A stretch of 64,000 nucleotides of DNA from Penium margaritaceum (taxonomy: Eukaryota; Streptophyta; Zygnematophyceae; Desmidiales; Peniaceae). The stretch covers positions 39,178 to 103,177 of the forward strand of contig SZWC01001534.1 of assembly GCA_023375785.1 (NCBI GenBank), in the 5' to 3' direction. Shown here piece after piece: positions 1 to 12,857 of the stretch (positions are counted from its first letter, which is position 1; each line of letters starts with the position of its first letter). The notes under the pieces are model-generated. The model worked only from the letters and a program-made list of their open reading frames with translations. It made no database searches and was not told the origin of the DNA. Both the position numbers and the translations under genes were made by a program.

Positions 1-160
<160 letters not shown>

Positions 161-299
161 AAGAGTATGGTTATTCCATTCAAAGACGTTCTATTCCAGA
201 TTTGAATAGATAGCCGAGAACTCTAGACGCCCAGATGGTGGGTGCCAGAAATGCACTTACATGGTCTGATTGAAAAGCTTAGGGCTGCTGCTTGTTGGA

Positions 300-1680
300 G
301 TCATCATCCTTGAAAATCCATGACCTTAATTCCCAAGGGTATCACACACATTTCTCTTATGTGTAAGATAAAAAAACACAGAAGTTTTTTGAGAAAGTCA
401 TGTACAAAGATCCATCAAAGTTTGCATGGAAAAGGTCAAGAGGTTGAGATGTGCGGAATGACAAGCCAATGTGAGGATATGTCACTAGCCATGACCATGT
501 TGTTACAACATGAGTGATCAAATTTGAGATATCATGGCACAAGTCGGAAAAAATCAGAGGGGACAATGAAAGTGAAGGCATACTAGGCATAAGCTTGCAA
601 ACATAAGACCATGGTTAAGCTGTACACTTGCCAGCAGAAATCTGAATTTTTCATTTACCATGAATACAATGTTACACCATGTGTAGTCAACTTTGACAAC
701 TCACCATGGGTCAGAGATATTCTGAGGGGTCGTTCAAAGTGCAGCCTTACTAGGCATGGGATACCAAGTAGAAGAATTTCAGAGACCGATGGCGCGGCAT
801 GGCTATCATGTGGCCAAACTAGATGTATGTCAGTGTCCATGGTCGCAAGTTCATACCATGTGTGTTCAACTTTGACAGGTCATGGGGTGACTGAGAAATG
901 GTAACTTGGAGAAATCAGAGTGTAGGAACACTACAGTTGGGCTATAAAATTCAAAGGATCAATAGGCTACTGGCATGGTGTGGCTATCGTGTGCAACGAT
1001 GGCCACAGTGAGCATACATCACTGACCATGCCCACAACATCATATCATGTGCTGTTGACTTTGACAAATGATATCATGAATTATAAAGAGACAAATGGGA
1101 CAATCCAATTAAAGCATACTAGGTTTGGGCTATCAAGTGTAAAAACCTGAAAGATGCTTGTGGCACACTGTGGTTATGGTGTGGAATGACCAGCAGAAAT
1201 TGGCACATGTTAATTTCCATGACCAAAGCCTTACACAATGTGGGGCTAACTCTGGAAAATCATATAACAACTCTGAAATGGTCAGAAGGGAAAATCAGAA
1301 ATGGCATACTAGACATGGACTAGCAACTATCAAAAACCTGGGAGAACTGGCACAGTTTGGCTATCCTGTGCAGTGATTGACCAATGTGGGTATGTGTCAC
1401 TGACCATGATCACAACAATTCACCATGTGTGGTCAAGCTCAACAAATCATTGCAGAAGTCTGAAATGGTTAGTGGATGAAATCAATGTGCAGGTGACCTA
1501 GGCATGGACTAGCATGGACAAACATCTAAAAAATAAACAAGTGGTACAGCGTGGCTATCATGCGCAGTTACTGGCCAAATTGAACATATGTCATTGACCA
1601 TGGCCACAGCATGACACCACTTGTGGTTAAATTTGACAAACAGTGTTATCAGAATAAAACATATTGTAAATGATCTCAAG
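300..1680 (+). repeat. Degenerate satellite, ~188-bp period, about 7 copies
   Basis: Two landmarks recur in fixed order. A GTGGCTATCATGTG-like motif lies near 800, 978, 1168, 1357 and 1548, with weaker forms near 440 and 612. A following CACTGACCATG...ACCATGTGTGGTCAA-like stretch lies near 481, 653, 828, 1018, 1210, 1397 and 1590. Spacings are about 172-193 bp. Copies are strongly diverged, so this is an old array. The short open frames inside it do not share a frame from copy to copy and are not credible genes. Confidence 0.75.
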
Positions 1681-3631
1681 CCCTGAATCTGGGAGCTTTG
1701 GCAGGAAGGTTTTCAGAAAGCGGGAGTGGGCACATTTCAAGAGCATAGGTGCAGAGGAAAAAACATGTAGCAAAGAGACGAAGTGGGGGCAGCCAAGAAA
1801 GAGAAAGGAGAATCCAATTATTTGAATATTTATTGTACTAGAGTAGTACATGGAATATTAGTAGTGGTCATCACCTAGAGTGCTTCGGTGAGCGGGCACA
1901 ACCAGAAACGTAGTAGGCGAGGCACCACAAGGCATTTTTTGGGGGTAACACCGTAAGACAACATGGGAAAGTGGCCTTTCTAGCCGTACGCATGTGCAAG
2001 TGACATGGGCATTATAATCTTTGGAGGTGTGATTTCCTGGCCATCAGGCACAAAACCACTGGCTCATCCAATGACTTTCACATGATGGTTGGTCCGAACA
2101 TCATTTGTACTTGGAAATCAGCGTTGGATAATCTAGTGGAGATGATCCTACGCTGTCACTCTTTATGTAGTCTCCGATGTAATCCTGACGTACTCCTTGT
2201 ATCATTAGATGGATGCCATGATTGAAGCTTGCAATTGAGGGAGCTGTGTTGTTCGTAGAGGTGTGGAGAAAGAGAACATTTGGAGGTTAGTGAGGGGGAG
2301 GTTTTATCATGATAGAGCAAGTGAACCATGGATGATGGAGCAATGTGCTTTTGGATGCAGTGATGCTATTGGAGAAGAGATCAATGGGTTTGGTAATGAT
2401 GCTGGGTGGTTTGGAATTGGTCAGGAGTGCGGTTGTTTTGTGCAGGTGTGCAGTACAATGATTCATTAGTGGTTCAGTGTAGTATGAGATGGAGGTACTG
2501 CGATCTTGAACTCATGAGAATTGATGAGCATCACTACAAAGAGTGTAGAATTTGGGTTAATGAATGAGGTTGGATCGAGTGTGCTATGACAGTAACCATC
2601 GTTCTCTAAAGTGGATCTGATCTCCATGCTCCATTTGTGAAATTAAACTGCTGAATGATGTATATTTCACTGTCATATGTTCCATGTTGAAAGTTGTGGT
2701 TCAAATCCATGTGATTCTCTCATTCATGGTATGAAACAAGAATGATGAGTGCAAGCATTTTTTAGTAATGACTGGCAGGCTCAAGGATAGAATTTGGATG
2801 CCAAACTCTCTGAGATCAATTGGTTGCCAACCGGGCCTTGTACCGCTTAGCCATCCCATTTGATGTCATCTTGTGTTAGTAGACCCAATGGGCTAAGAAA
2901 TCTGTGTATCTGAAACAGAGGCATAGTTAATTGGACCAAATTCATACACTCGAAAATCAGTTTATCAATAAGTGTATTCTTTTATTCATTGATTTCTCAA
3001 CAATCATAAACAAGAGTGCATGTGACTAGAGCCCACTTATACATTCCTTGTCAAACATAAAAAGAATAAAAGCATTTCTATGAAATAGAGAAGTTTTGGT
3101 GAATGATCAATGTTCACTATTGTGTTCACTTCCTAATACACTTTTGTGTACACAGTTTTGAGAGTGAGGTGATTGGTTACATATGGTTCTAGATGCTGAT
3201 ACAATCAAACTTATTCATGAAAAATGAGAAATTTGCATCAGTTTCTTGAGTTGGCATGTGAGTTGGCATGTGAGTTGGCAACATCCAGTGACACACATGC
3301 AAGAATGGGCTCTGGAGTTTGTGAGGGGGTGTAAGTGGAAACCAGCCTGGCCGCAACATGTCTAGAACTAGAGGAGTTCAAAATGAAACCAGTGATGGCA
3401 ATCAAATTCCTGAGTCCCTTGTTGGGCTCAACCACTGTGTTTGGCAACCCGAGGGCATCAAGTTGCCAAGTTTTGTGTACTAACAGCAAAGACTGTGCCT
3501 AGAACGCCTTAAAGTAATGTAAAAGATGTGGTTGCTAGGACAAATAGAACGGACGTGGTAGGCATTGGCCGGAGCGAGCAAATTCTCTCTATAAATTTAA
3601 GGAGTCGAAGCTGGTAGTGAAGGTGACGGAG
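1681..3631. other. No gene recognised
   Basis: AT-rich sequence with many stops in all frames. A small three-copy repeat of about 12 bp (GAGTTGGCATGT) lies near 3250-3290. The longest frames are under 85 codons and resemble nothing I know. I see no RNA gene or transposon signature. Confidence 0.5.
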
Positions 3632-6000
3632 TTTCACTTTCGCAAATCACTCCATTTCACAAATAACCCCCTTTCAAAAAGTACTCCCTTTTGCTAATCA
3701 CTCCTTTTTGCAAATAACTACCCTTTGCAAATCACTTCCTTTTGGAAATCACTTCCTTTCTCAAAGAACTCCCTTTTGCAAATCACTCCCTGTTGTAAAT
3801 CATTTCCTTCTATGAATCACTCTCTTTTGCAAATCACTTCCTCTCGCAAATCACATTTTTTCTTCGCAAATCACTTCCTTTCGCAAACCACTCCCTTTCT
3901 CGAATTAATCTTTGTTAATGAATCCCTTTTGCAAATCACTTCCTCTTGCAAATCTTTCCCTTTTGCTAATTGCTTTCCTTCGCAAATCACTTCATTTTGC
4001 GAATCACTTCTTTTCGCAAAACACTCACTTTCACAAATCACTCCCTTTTGCAAATCACTTCCTTTCACAAATATCTTCATATCTTCAAATCTAATTCTTT
4101 CACAAATTACTCCCTTTTGTAAATCAATTCCTTTTGCAGATCACTCCCTTTCACAAACCACTCCCTTTTCCAAATCACCCCCTTTTGCAAATCACTCCCT
4201 TTTGCAAATCAGTTCCTTAAGCAAAAAATTTCCTTTCGCAAATCACTTCCTTTTGCAAATCAATTCCTTTCACAAATAAATTCCTCTCTCCAATCACTTC
4301 CTTTCACAAATCACTTCCTTTTGCAGATCACTTTTGCAAGTCACTTCCTTTTGCAAATCAATTCCTTTCGCAAATTACTCCCTTTCACAAATCTTTTCCC
4401 CTTGCAAATCACTTCCTTTTACAGATCACTCCCATTTGCAAATCACCCCCTTTTTCACATCACTCCCTTTCGCAAATTACACCCATTTGCAAGTCACTCC
4501 CTTCTGCAAATCTCTCTCTTTTGAAAATTACTCCCTTTTGTACATTAATCCCTTTTGCAAATCACTTCCTTTAACAAATTACTTCCTCTCCCAAATCACT
4601 TCTATTTGCAAATTACTTCCTTTCACAAATCACTTCCTTTCGCAGATCACTTCCTTTTGCAAAACACTTCCTTTTGGAAATCACTCTCTTTTGTAGATAC
4701 ACCTCCCTTTTGCAAATCACTTCCATTCTCTTGCTTTTGCAAATCACTAGCTTTTGAAAATCACTTCCTTTTGCAAATCACTTCCTTCTGCAAATCACTA
4801 GCTTTTGAAAATCACTTCCTTTTGCAAATCACTTCCTTTTGCAAATCACTTCCTTTTGCAAATCTCTTGCTTTTGCAAATCACTAGCTTTTGAAAATCAC
4901 TTCCTTTTGCAAATCACTTCCTTCTGCAAATCACTTCCTTCCACTAATCACTTCCCCATAGAAATCACTCCCTGTCACAAATCACGTCTTTTTGCACATC
5001 ACTCCCTTCTGCAAATCACTTCCTTTTGCAAATTACTTCATCCTGCATATCACTTGCTTTCCCAAATCACATGCCCATGCAAATCACTCCCTGTCACAAA
5101 TCACGTCTGTTTTCAAATCACTTTCTTTCTGCAAGTCACTTCCATTTACAAATCACTTCCTTTGCAAATCACTTGTTTTTGCAAAGTACCCAAAAAATCC
5201 CTCTACGTAAATCAATCAACCCCTTTTACAAATTGCTTCCTTTGACAAATCACTTCCTTTTACAAATCAATTCCCTTCAGAAATTACTTCCTTTTGCAAA
5301 TCACTTCCTTTCGCAAATCACACCCTTTTTCAAATCAATTCGTTTTGCAAATCACTTCCTTTAAAAAACTACTTCTTTTTTCAAACCACTTCCTTTTGCA
5401 AATTCCTTCCTTTTGCACGTAGCTTCCTTTTGCAAATTGCTCTTTCTTGCAAATCTCTTCCTGTTGCAAATCACTTCTATTCGCAAATCACTTCATTTTG
5501 CAAATCACTTCCTTTCTCAAATCACTTCCCTTCGCAAATGAATTCCTTTCGCAGATCACTTCCTTTTGCAAATCACTCCCTTCTGCAATCACTTCCTTTC
5601 GCAAATCACTCCCTTCCACAAATCACTCCCATTCACAAATCGCCTCATTTCCCAAATTACTTCCTTTCACAAATCACTTCCTTTAAAAAAATACTTCCTC
5701 TTGCAGATTACATCCTTTTGAAAATCACTTCTTTTCACAAATCACTCCCTTTTGCAAATCAATCCTTTTCACAAATCACTTCCTTTTGCAAATCACTTCC
5801 TTTCACAAATCACTTCCAATAAACAAATGACTTCCTTTCTCAAGTCACTTCCTTTTGCAAATCACTTCCTTTGAAAATCACTTCATTGTGCAAATCACTT
5901 CCTTTTGGCAAATCACTCCCTTTTGCAAATCACTCCCTTTCGCAAATCACTCCCTTTTGCAAATCAGTTCCTTTCACAAATCACTCCCATTTGCAAATCA
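3632..6000 (+). repeat. 17-bp minisatellite block 1 (forward)
   Basis: About 139 head-to-tail copies of a 17-bp unit, consensus CTTCCTTTTGCAAATCA. Frequent variants are CTCCC at the start and TTTCGC or TTTCAC in the middle. The unit core TTTGCAAA is an 8-bp palindrome. Indels shift the phase in places but period 17 is clear throughout. The forward strand is largely free of stops in all frames because of the repeat composition, so the long open frames here are not evidence of a gene. Confidence 0.95.
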
Positions 6001-7115
6001 TAGAACTTCATAGAAGTTATATGAGACCATGTACACAAATGAAACATTTCAACGTAATGTCACTTGTTAAGTGATACACTCCTTCATACACTTGCCTCAT
6101 ATACTTTTGTTGTCTGGAACCCCCCCCCCTCAAGTGGAAAGTGTATGAGAGGATTGTATGAGGGAGTGAAAAAGAGGTGTATGAAAGTAACATGCAAAAG
6201 TACACTTGTGTGCAAGGGGTAGAAACTTCATAGAAGTGATAGGTTATCATATACGCAAATGTATCATCTCAGTATAATGTCACTTGTTTACTGATACACT
6301 CTGTCATACACTTTTCTCACACTCTTTTGTCATTTGGACCACCCTCCTCCAACTCCCCCCCCCCTGGTTGAGTGGAAAGTGTATGAGGAGAGTGTATGAG
6401 AGGGTGAACAAAAGATTATATGATGGTGACATGCAAAAGTAAACTTGTGTACAAGGAGGAGAAACTTCACAAAAGTGGTAGGTGATTATGTACACAAATG
6501 AATTTTGTCAATGTAACGCCACTTGTTTAGTGATACACTCCTTCATACACTTACCTCATACACTATCGACTTTTGGACCACCCGTCCACCTTCCTCCCCC
6601 ATCATGTGGAAAGTGTATGAAGGGAGTGTATGAGGGAGTGACCAGGTTTTTGTACGATAGAAAAATACAAAAGTGCACTTGTGTACAAGGAGGGGAGACA
6701 TCAAAGAGGTCATATGAGATCATGTACACAAACGTATTACTTCAACGTATCTTCACTTGTTCAGTGATGCACTCCTTCTTACACTTGCCTCATACACTTT
6801 TACCGTTTGGACCCCCTCCCCCTTGACCCCCCCTTCCCCTCTGTCAAGTGGAAAGTGTATGAGGGGATTGTGTGAGGGAGTGAACAAAATTTGGTATGAT
6901 AGTAACATACAAAAATACAATTGCGTACAAGGAGAAGAGAATTAATGGAATTCATATGGGATCATGTACACAAATGGATAACATCAACGCAATGTCACTT
7001 GTTAAGTGATGCACTCCTTCATACACTGACATTGTACAATTTTGCCCCCCTCCCCCCCCCTCCCCCGTCAAGTGTAAAGTGTATGAGGGGATTGTATGAG
7101 GGAGTGAAAAACAAT
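6001..7115 (+). repeat. Tandem ~235-bp hairpin-bearing repeat, 5 units
   Basis: Five consecutive units of roughly 220-245 bp. Each has a left arm reading CACTCCTTCATACAC..., a C-rich centre (TTTGGACCCCCC...), and a right arm reading AAAGTGTATGAGG...GGAGTG. The right arm is the near reverse complement of the left over about 31 bases. Hairpin regions lie near 6077-6168, 6296-6406, 6535-6636, 6768-6876 and 7011-7112. A conserved linker runs from ACTTGTGTACAAGGAG to ATGTCACTTGTT. Three more units lie at 12049-12610. Confidence 0.88.
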
Positions 7116-7482
7116 TGGTTTGACACGTACTTACACACACTTACATGCACTTACACGCACTTACACGCACTTAAACGCACTTACACACAGTTATACGCAC
7201 TTACACGTACTTACATGCACTTACACGCACTTACATGCACTTACACGCAATTACACGCAGTTACACGCAGTTACATACACTTACACGCACTTACACACAC
7301 TTACACGTACTTACATGCACTTACAGTCACTTACACACACTTACACACAGATACAGGTACTTACATGCACTTCCACATACCTACACACCTTACACGTACT
7401 TACACACACTTACACACACTTGCACTTACACGTACTTACACACACTTACACACACACACACGCATTTACACGCACTTGCAAA
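7116..7482 (+). repeat. 10-bp minisatellite TTACACGCAC
   Basis: About 35 copies of a 10-bp unit, TTACACGCAC with TTACATGCAC, TTACACACAC and TTACACGTAC variants. It lies between the hairpin repeats and a reverse-oriented 17-bp stretch. It resembles no telomere unit of the plant lineage. Open frames across it are low-complexity threonine, tyrosine and histidine strings. Confidence 0.9.
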
Positions 7483-7620
7483 AGGGTGTGATTTGCAAAA
7501 GGAAGTGATTTGCAGAAGGAAGTAATTTGCAAAACAAAGTGATTTATGAAAGGAACTGATTCATGAAAGGGAGTGATTTGCAAAAGGGAGTGATTTACAA
7601 AAGGGTGTGATTTGCACTTG
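7483..7620 (-). repeat. Short reverse stretch of the 17-bp minisatellite
   Basis: About eight units reading GATTTGCAAAAGGAAGT, the reverse complement of the block 1 unit. It begins abruptly at the end of the 10-bp array and stops at a short unique segment (7621-7718). Confidence 0.9.
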
Positions 7621-7718
7621 GCTTAAGTGCGAGAAGAATGATCACTTGGGAAGAAACCTTGAGTATGAAAAGCATTTTTTAGTGCTACAGGCTCACCAAT
7701 AAAGACAGTTTCATGTTT

Positions 7719-7925
7719 CTGTGATATGGCTGTGATTTGCCTGTGATATGGCCATGAAAAGACAGTGATATGAATGTGATATAGTTAAGGTATGGTTGTG
7801 ATATGGTTGTGTTATAGTTTTGATATGGTTGTGATATGGTTGTGATACGGTTGTGATATGGTTGTCATATGGTTGTCATATGGTTGTGATATGGTTGTGG
7901 TATGGTTATGATATGGTCATGATAA
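7719..7925 (+). repeat. 11-bp minisatellite GTGATATGGTT
   Basis: Roughly 15-18 copies of an 11-bp unit (GTGATATGGTT) with scattered substitutions, worn at its left edge. It runs straight into the large reverse block of the 17-bp minisatellite. Confidence 0.88.
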
Positions 7926-10735
7926 GGAAGTGATTTGCGGAAGGGAGTGATCTGCAAAAGGAACTCATGTGAAAATGGAGCGAGTTAAGAAAAGAGAGTG
8001 ATTTGCAAAAGGGAGTGATTCGACAAAGGGAGTGATTTGCAAAAGAGATTGATTTGTGAAAGGGATTGATTTGCAAAAAGGAGTGATTTGTGAAAGGGAG
8101 TGATTTGTGAAAGGAAGTATGCTGCAAAGGGAAGTGATTGTAAAAGCAACTGATTTTTGAAAGAAAGTGATTTGTAACATAAAGTGATTTGCATAAGGAA
8201 GTGATTTGCAAACGGAAGATATTTGCAAAAGGAACTGATTTAAGAAAGGAAGTGATCTGCAAAAGGAAAGGATTTGCAAAAGGAAGTGATTCGTGAAAAG
8301 AAGTGATTTGCGAAAGGAATTGCTTTGCGAAAGGAAGTCATTTACGAAAGGAAGTTATTTGCAAAAGGAAGTGATTTCCAAAAGATAGTGATTTTCAAAA
8401 GGGAGTAACTTGAAAAAGGGAGTGATTTGCAAAAGGATGTTGTTTGCAAATGGAGATGATTTGTGAAAGGAATTGAATTGCAAAAAGAAGTGATTTGCAA
8501 GAGGAAGTGATTTGCAAAAGGATCTGATTTGCAAAAGGAAGTGGTTTGTGAAAGGAAGTGATTTATAAAGGGAAGTGATTTACGCAAAGGAAGTGATTTA
8601 CGAGAGGAATTGAATTTCTAAAGGAAGCGATTTGTGGAAGACAGTGATTTGTGAAAGAGAGTGATTTGTTAAAGGGAGAGATTTGCAAAAGGAAGTGATT
8701 TGCAAAAGGGAGTGATTTGCAAAAGGGAGTGATTTGCTAAAGGGAGTTATGTGCAAGAGGGAATGCTTTGGGAAAGGGAGTAAGTTGTGCAAGGAAGTGA
8801 TCTGCAAAAGAAAATGATTTGCAAAAATAATTTATTTGCGGAAGGAAGTAATTTGCGAAAGGATGTAATTCATGAAAGGCAGTGATTTACCAAAGGAAGT
8901 GATTTGCGAAAACAAGTGATTTGCAAAAGGAAGAGATTTGCAAAAGTAATTGATTTGAAAATGGGAGTGATTTGCAAAAGGAAGTGAAATGCGCAAGGAG
9001 GTAATTTGCAGAAGGAGGTGATTTGCGAAAGGAAGTGAAAAACCAAAGGAATTGATTTGAGAAAGAAAGTGATTTGCGAAAGGAAGCGACTTCCAAAAGG
9101 AAATGAATTGCAAAAGGGAATGATTTGCAAAATGGAGTTATCTACGAAAGGAAGAGATTTGCAAAGGAAATTTATCTACAAAAGGAAGTTATTTGCAAAA
9201 GGAAGGAATTTGCGAAAGGAAGGGATTTTTGACAGGAAGTGATTTGCGACATGAAGTGACTTGCGAAAGGGAATTGTTTGAAAAAGGAAGTGATTTTTAA
9301 AAGGAAGTGATTTGCGAAAGGAAGTGATTTGCAAAAGGGAGTGATTTGCAAAAGGGGGCGATTTGCAAAAGGAAGTGATTTGTGGGAGGGAATGATTTGC
9401 AAAAGAGAGTGATTTTCAAAAGCAAGTGATTTACAAAAGGGATTGATTTGTAAAAGGGAGTGATTTTCAAATGAGAGTCATTTAAAAAAGGGAGTGACTT
9501 ACAAAAGGAAGTGATTTGCAAAACGAAGTGACCTTGAAAATGTTTGAGTTGCAAGAGGTTTGATTTGTGAAAGGGAGTGATTTTCCAAGGAGGTGATTTG
9601 CAAAAGGAAGTGATTTGCGAAAGGAATTGATTTGGAAAAGGGAGTGATTTGCAGAAGGGTGTGATTTACAAAATGGAGTGGTTTGCAAAACGAAGTGATT
9701 TCCAAAAGGGAGTGATTTGCAAGAAGAAGTGATCTGCAAAAGGAAGTGATTTTGCGAAAGGGAGTGATTTGCAAAAGGAAGTGATTTGCAAAATGAAGTG
9801 ATTTGGGAAAGGGGTTGATTTGCAAAAATAAGTTGTTTGCAAAAGGAAATGATTGGAAAAAGAAAGTGATTTGCGAAAGGAAGTCATTTCCAAAATGGAG
9901 TGATTTGAAAAAGGGAGTGATTTGCAAAAGGAAGTGATTCTCCAAAGAAAGTGATTTGCAAAGGGAAGTGATTTACGAAAAAAAGTTATGTGTGAAAGGA
10001 AGTGATTTGCGAAAGGATTTGATTTATGAAAGGAATTTATCTGTGAAAGGGAGTGATTTGTGAAAGGAAGTGATTTGTGAAAGGAAGTGATTTTTGAAAG
10101 GAAGTGATTTGCAAAAAGAAGTGATTTGAGAAAGGAAGCGATTTGCAAAAGGAAGCAATTTGTAAAAGGAAGAGATATGCGAATGGAAGGGTTTTTCTTA
10201 AGGAAGTAAATTGCAAAAGGAATTTATTTGTGAAAAGGAATGCATTTAGATTTTTAAGACGGTTTTCAAACCGTCTTAAAAATCTAATTGCATCATTTTT
10301 TAAGACGGTTTGCAAACTGTCTTAAAAATCTAAATGGAAAGGTTTTTCTTAAGGAAGTAAATTGCAAAAGGAATTGATTTGTGAAAAGGAAGTAAACTGC
10401 AAAAGGAATTGATTTGAGAAAGGGATCAATTTGAGAAAGAGAGTGATTTGTGAAAGAAAGTGATGTTTAAAAAGAATTTATTTGAGAAAGGGAGTGATGT
10501 GCAAAAGGAAGCGATTTGCAGAAGAAAGTGATCTGGGAAAGGAAGCGATTTGCAAAAGGATGGAATTTCAAAAGGAAATATGAAGGGATTTGATAGGAAG
10601 AGATTTGCAACTGGAAGTGATTTTAGAACGGAAGTGATTTGCGAAAGGAAGTGATTTGCAAAACAAATTGATTTGCGAAAGGATGTGATGTGAAAGGAAG
10701 TGATTTGTGAAAGTAAGTAATTTGCAAATAAGGTT
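7925..10735 (-). repeat. 17-bp minisatellite block 2 (reverse)
   Basis: About 165 copies of the same 17-bp unit as at 3632-6000 but in opposite orientation (TGATTTGCAAAAGGAAG on the plus strand). Near 10242-10337 it is interrupted by a palindromic insert flanked by about 55-bp direct copies of local array sequence. Phase shifts by small indels are frequent. Open frames on the minus strand follow from unit composition. Confidence 0.95.
10242..10337. repeat. Double-palindrome insert, foldback or MITE-like
   Basis: Two adjacent inverted repeats, each an arm of about 15 bases (GATTTTTAAGACGGTTT) meeting its reverse complement, are joined by a short AT-rich linker. The outermost ends (CATTTAGATTTTTAAGAC and the reverse complement) also pair, giving terminal inverted repeats of about 20 bases over the ~95-bp whole. 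Near-identical 55-bp array segments flank it at about 10185-10240 and 10335-10390. The small size, inverted ends and repeat setting fit a miniature foldback element, but no target duplication is obvious. Confidence 0.6.
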
Positions 10736-12048
10736 TGTTTTTTAAAAATGTTAAAACTTCACAAGTATAAGGTAGCAGAACTAAAAACAATCAAAAGGCG
10801 GGAAGACTTTATTCATTTGTGAATTTCACTTGTTCCAATTTTTCACAGAATTTGAATTTTTTGGCTACATTCAGATGTCTACGAGAATGAGAGTGGAGCA
10901 TAGCAAGCGTCTTGTGCCCTTGATGAGCACAATGCATGTGTATTTGCGATATCACTAGTAGTAAAATATTTAGGGGGTTTCAACACATTGTCAAAATGCT
11001 CATCTGGTATGTTTCACCATTCACTTGTTCCATAATGTTCTTTGACCTGTCCAAAGCTTTGAAAATGGAACACTGCATGTTAGGGCAGTTCTTTCAGAGT
11101 ATGAAGATGTGCTTGTGTCAATTATCAAAATTGATGTACAGTGGGTTATGAATGCAACAACAGAAGTGCCCAAACGTTGATTTTACAGACTCTTGTACAA
11201 CAGAGACATGACACTTCCACCTCTTTCAACCCCAACATCCCAGCGCATTACATAAATACATCAACTACTGACCAAAAGTTCATGAATTGGATGAAAGACG
11301 TATCTTGTGTTATTGTAAAGCTCCCACTTGTTGTGCAAGGCATCGTAACCTTGCCACCTGACAAGAGGTTTTTCTGACATGCCTTATTTTTGGCATCCAT
11401 GGAAATCCTTTATTACATACTACACATCCTCGTCCAATTGGGTAAATGGTGGGAGACCGAGTTGATTGCAATGTGGCTAGGTAGGTGGAGCTTTGCAACA
11501 CCTGGCAAGAAAATTTCCTCAACTGTGAAGAGACCCAACCAATTACACTGAGACAGTTATCGTACTGAAATTACTCCTGTTGTTTATTGCCTCAAGTGGG
11601 ATTCTCTTAATCGGAAAACTTCTCCTTGCATTTTTCTGAGCACCTTTTTGTATGTTTTCTCCATGCTCGAGGCACTGTGCACATGGGATCCAAGGAGATG
11701 ATGTATCTTGAAATCATATCATGGGTTTTCTTTATATTTGTCTTCGACCGCAACATCATCCGCCGGACGTCTGAATCCTCCTTTTCCCTGATCCATCAAT
11801 TTGGGAGACGTGATCCGTCTTTCTCGTCATCCCATCATGCCCAAAAGTTCCATTTACAGTAACCCCTTTGGCCTCCGTGTTTCTTCCTCTCACCAAGTCA
11901 TCACTCCATGTGTCTACATGTACTGACATCTTTGTCTTTTTCAATGACGTCTTTCCTAGGCTCTTTGACCACGTTGACTTACCCAATCTATCTATTATGT
12001 CATTTTATTTTTCTGTCGTAGCTTTTTTCCGCATAAGACCACGCCTCG
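10736..12048. other. Spacer, no gene recognised
   Basis: Mixed sequence between minisatellite block 2 and the second hairpin-repeat cluster. The longest open frames are about 70-78 codons, on both strands, with no recognisable domain. I see no clear tandem repeat, RNA gene or transposon end. Confidence 0.5.
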
Positions 12049-12610
12049 GTGTCCAGTGTCCAGTGTTCAGTGATACACTCCTTTAAACACTTGTCTCATA
12101 TACTTTTGTCATTTGGACCCCCCTCCCCCAGCACGTCAATTGGAAAGTGTATGAGGGGATTGTACGTGGGAGTGAACAGAAGAAAATCCCCCTTCATAGA
12201 CTTGCCTCGTTCACTTTTGCTGTTTGGACCCCCCCCCTCCCCCCTCCCCCGGTCAAGTGGAAAGTGTATGAGGGGAGTCTATGGGGGAGTTCATAGAATT
12301 TGGTATGACAGTAACATACAAAACATACAATTGAGTACAAGGAGGAGAAACTTCATGGAAGTGATAGGTTATAATACGTGTGTGTACATGAGTACACACA
12401 CGTATCATTTCAACGCAACACCACTTGTTTGGTGATTCATTCCTTCGCACACTTGTCTCATACGCTTTTGTCCTTTGGACCCCCCCTCCCCCCACCATCT
12501 CCTCCCCCCTGGGCCAGTGCAAAGTGTATGAGGGGAGTGTAAAAGGGAGTGGACAGAAGTTAAAATGACAATGAAATAAAAAATTACACTTTTGTACAAG
12601 GAGGGGGGAA
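12049..12610 (+). repeat. Hairpin-bearing repeat, second cluster, 3 units
   Basis: Three further units of the family at 6001-7115, same orientation, with inverted-repeat regions near 12076-12174, 12188-12290 and 12437-12551. The first two are separated by a shortened linker. The C-rich loop (GGACCCCCCC) and the flanking linker (GTACAAGGAGGAGAAACTTCAT) are conserved. A further ~245 bases (12611-12857) before the next minisatellite block are not recognised. Confidence 0.85.
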
Positions 12611-12857
12611 GTGACAGGACCTCATTTTCACAACATGGATTCTTTTCAAAGTTCTAAACGGGTAAGTTAATGTAGAAGTTACATGGAGGATTCTTCATTA
12701 TGTGACTTTTCCCTCCAATCCAGCTAAGAATGTTCCATGAAGTTTTCCATAATGTATGGTGAGTAAGAGGGAGGTACTTGGAATTCACGTGTATAGAAAA
12801 TTGTGTGGTGTACACAGATATAGTAGTGCATGAATTTGGGGTGATTGGGACTGAATA

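Noticed and set aside
3238-3489. A minus-strand frame resembling a retroelement peptide
   Set aside because: At 83 codons with no diagnostic motif, the resemblance is too weak to call.
7116-7482. The 10-bp TTACACGCAC array as a telomere variant
   Set aside because: Period and sequence do not match any telomere unit I know, and it is internal to the repeat belt.
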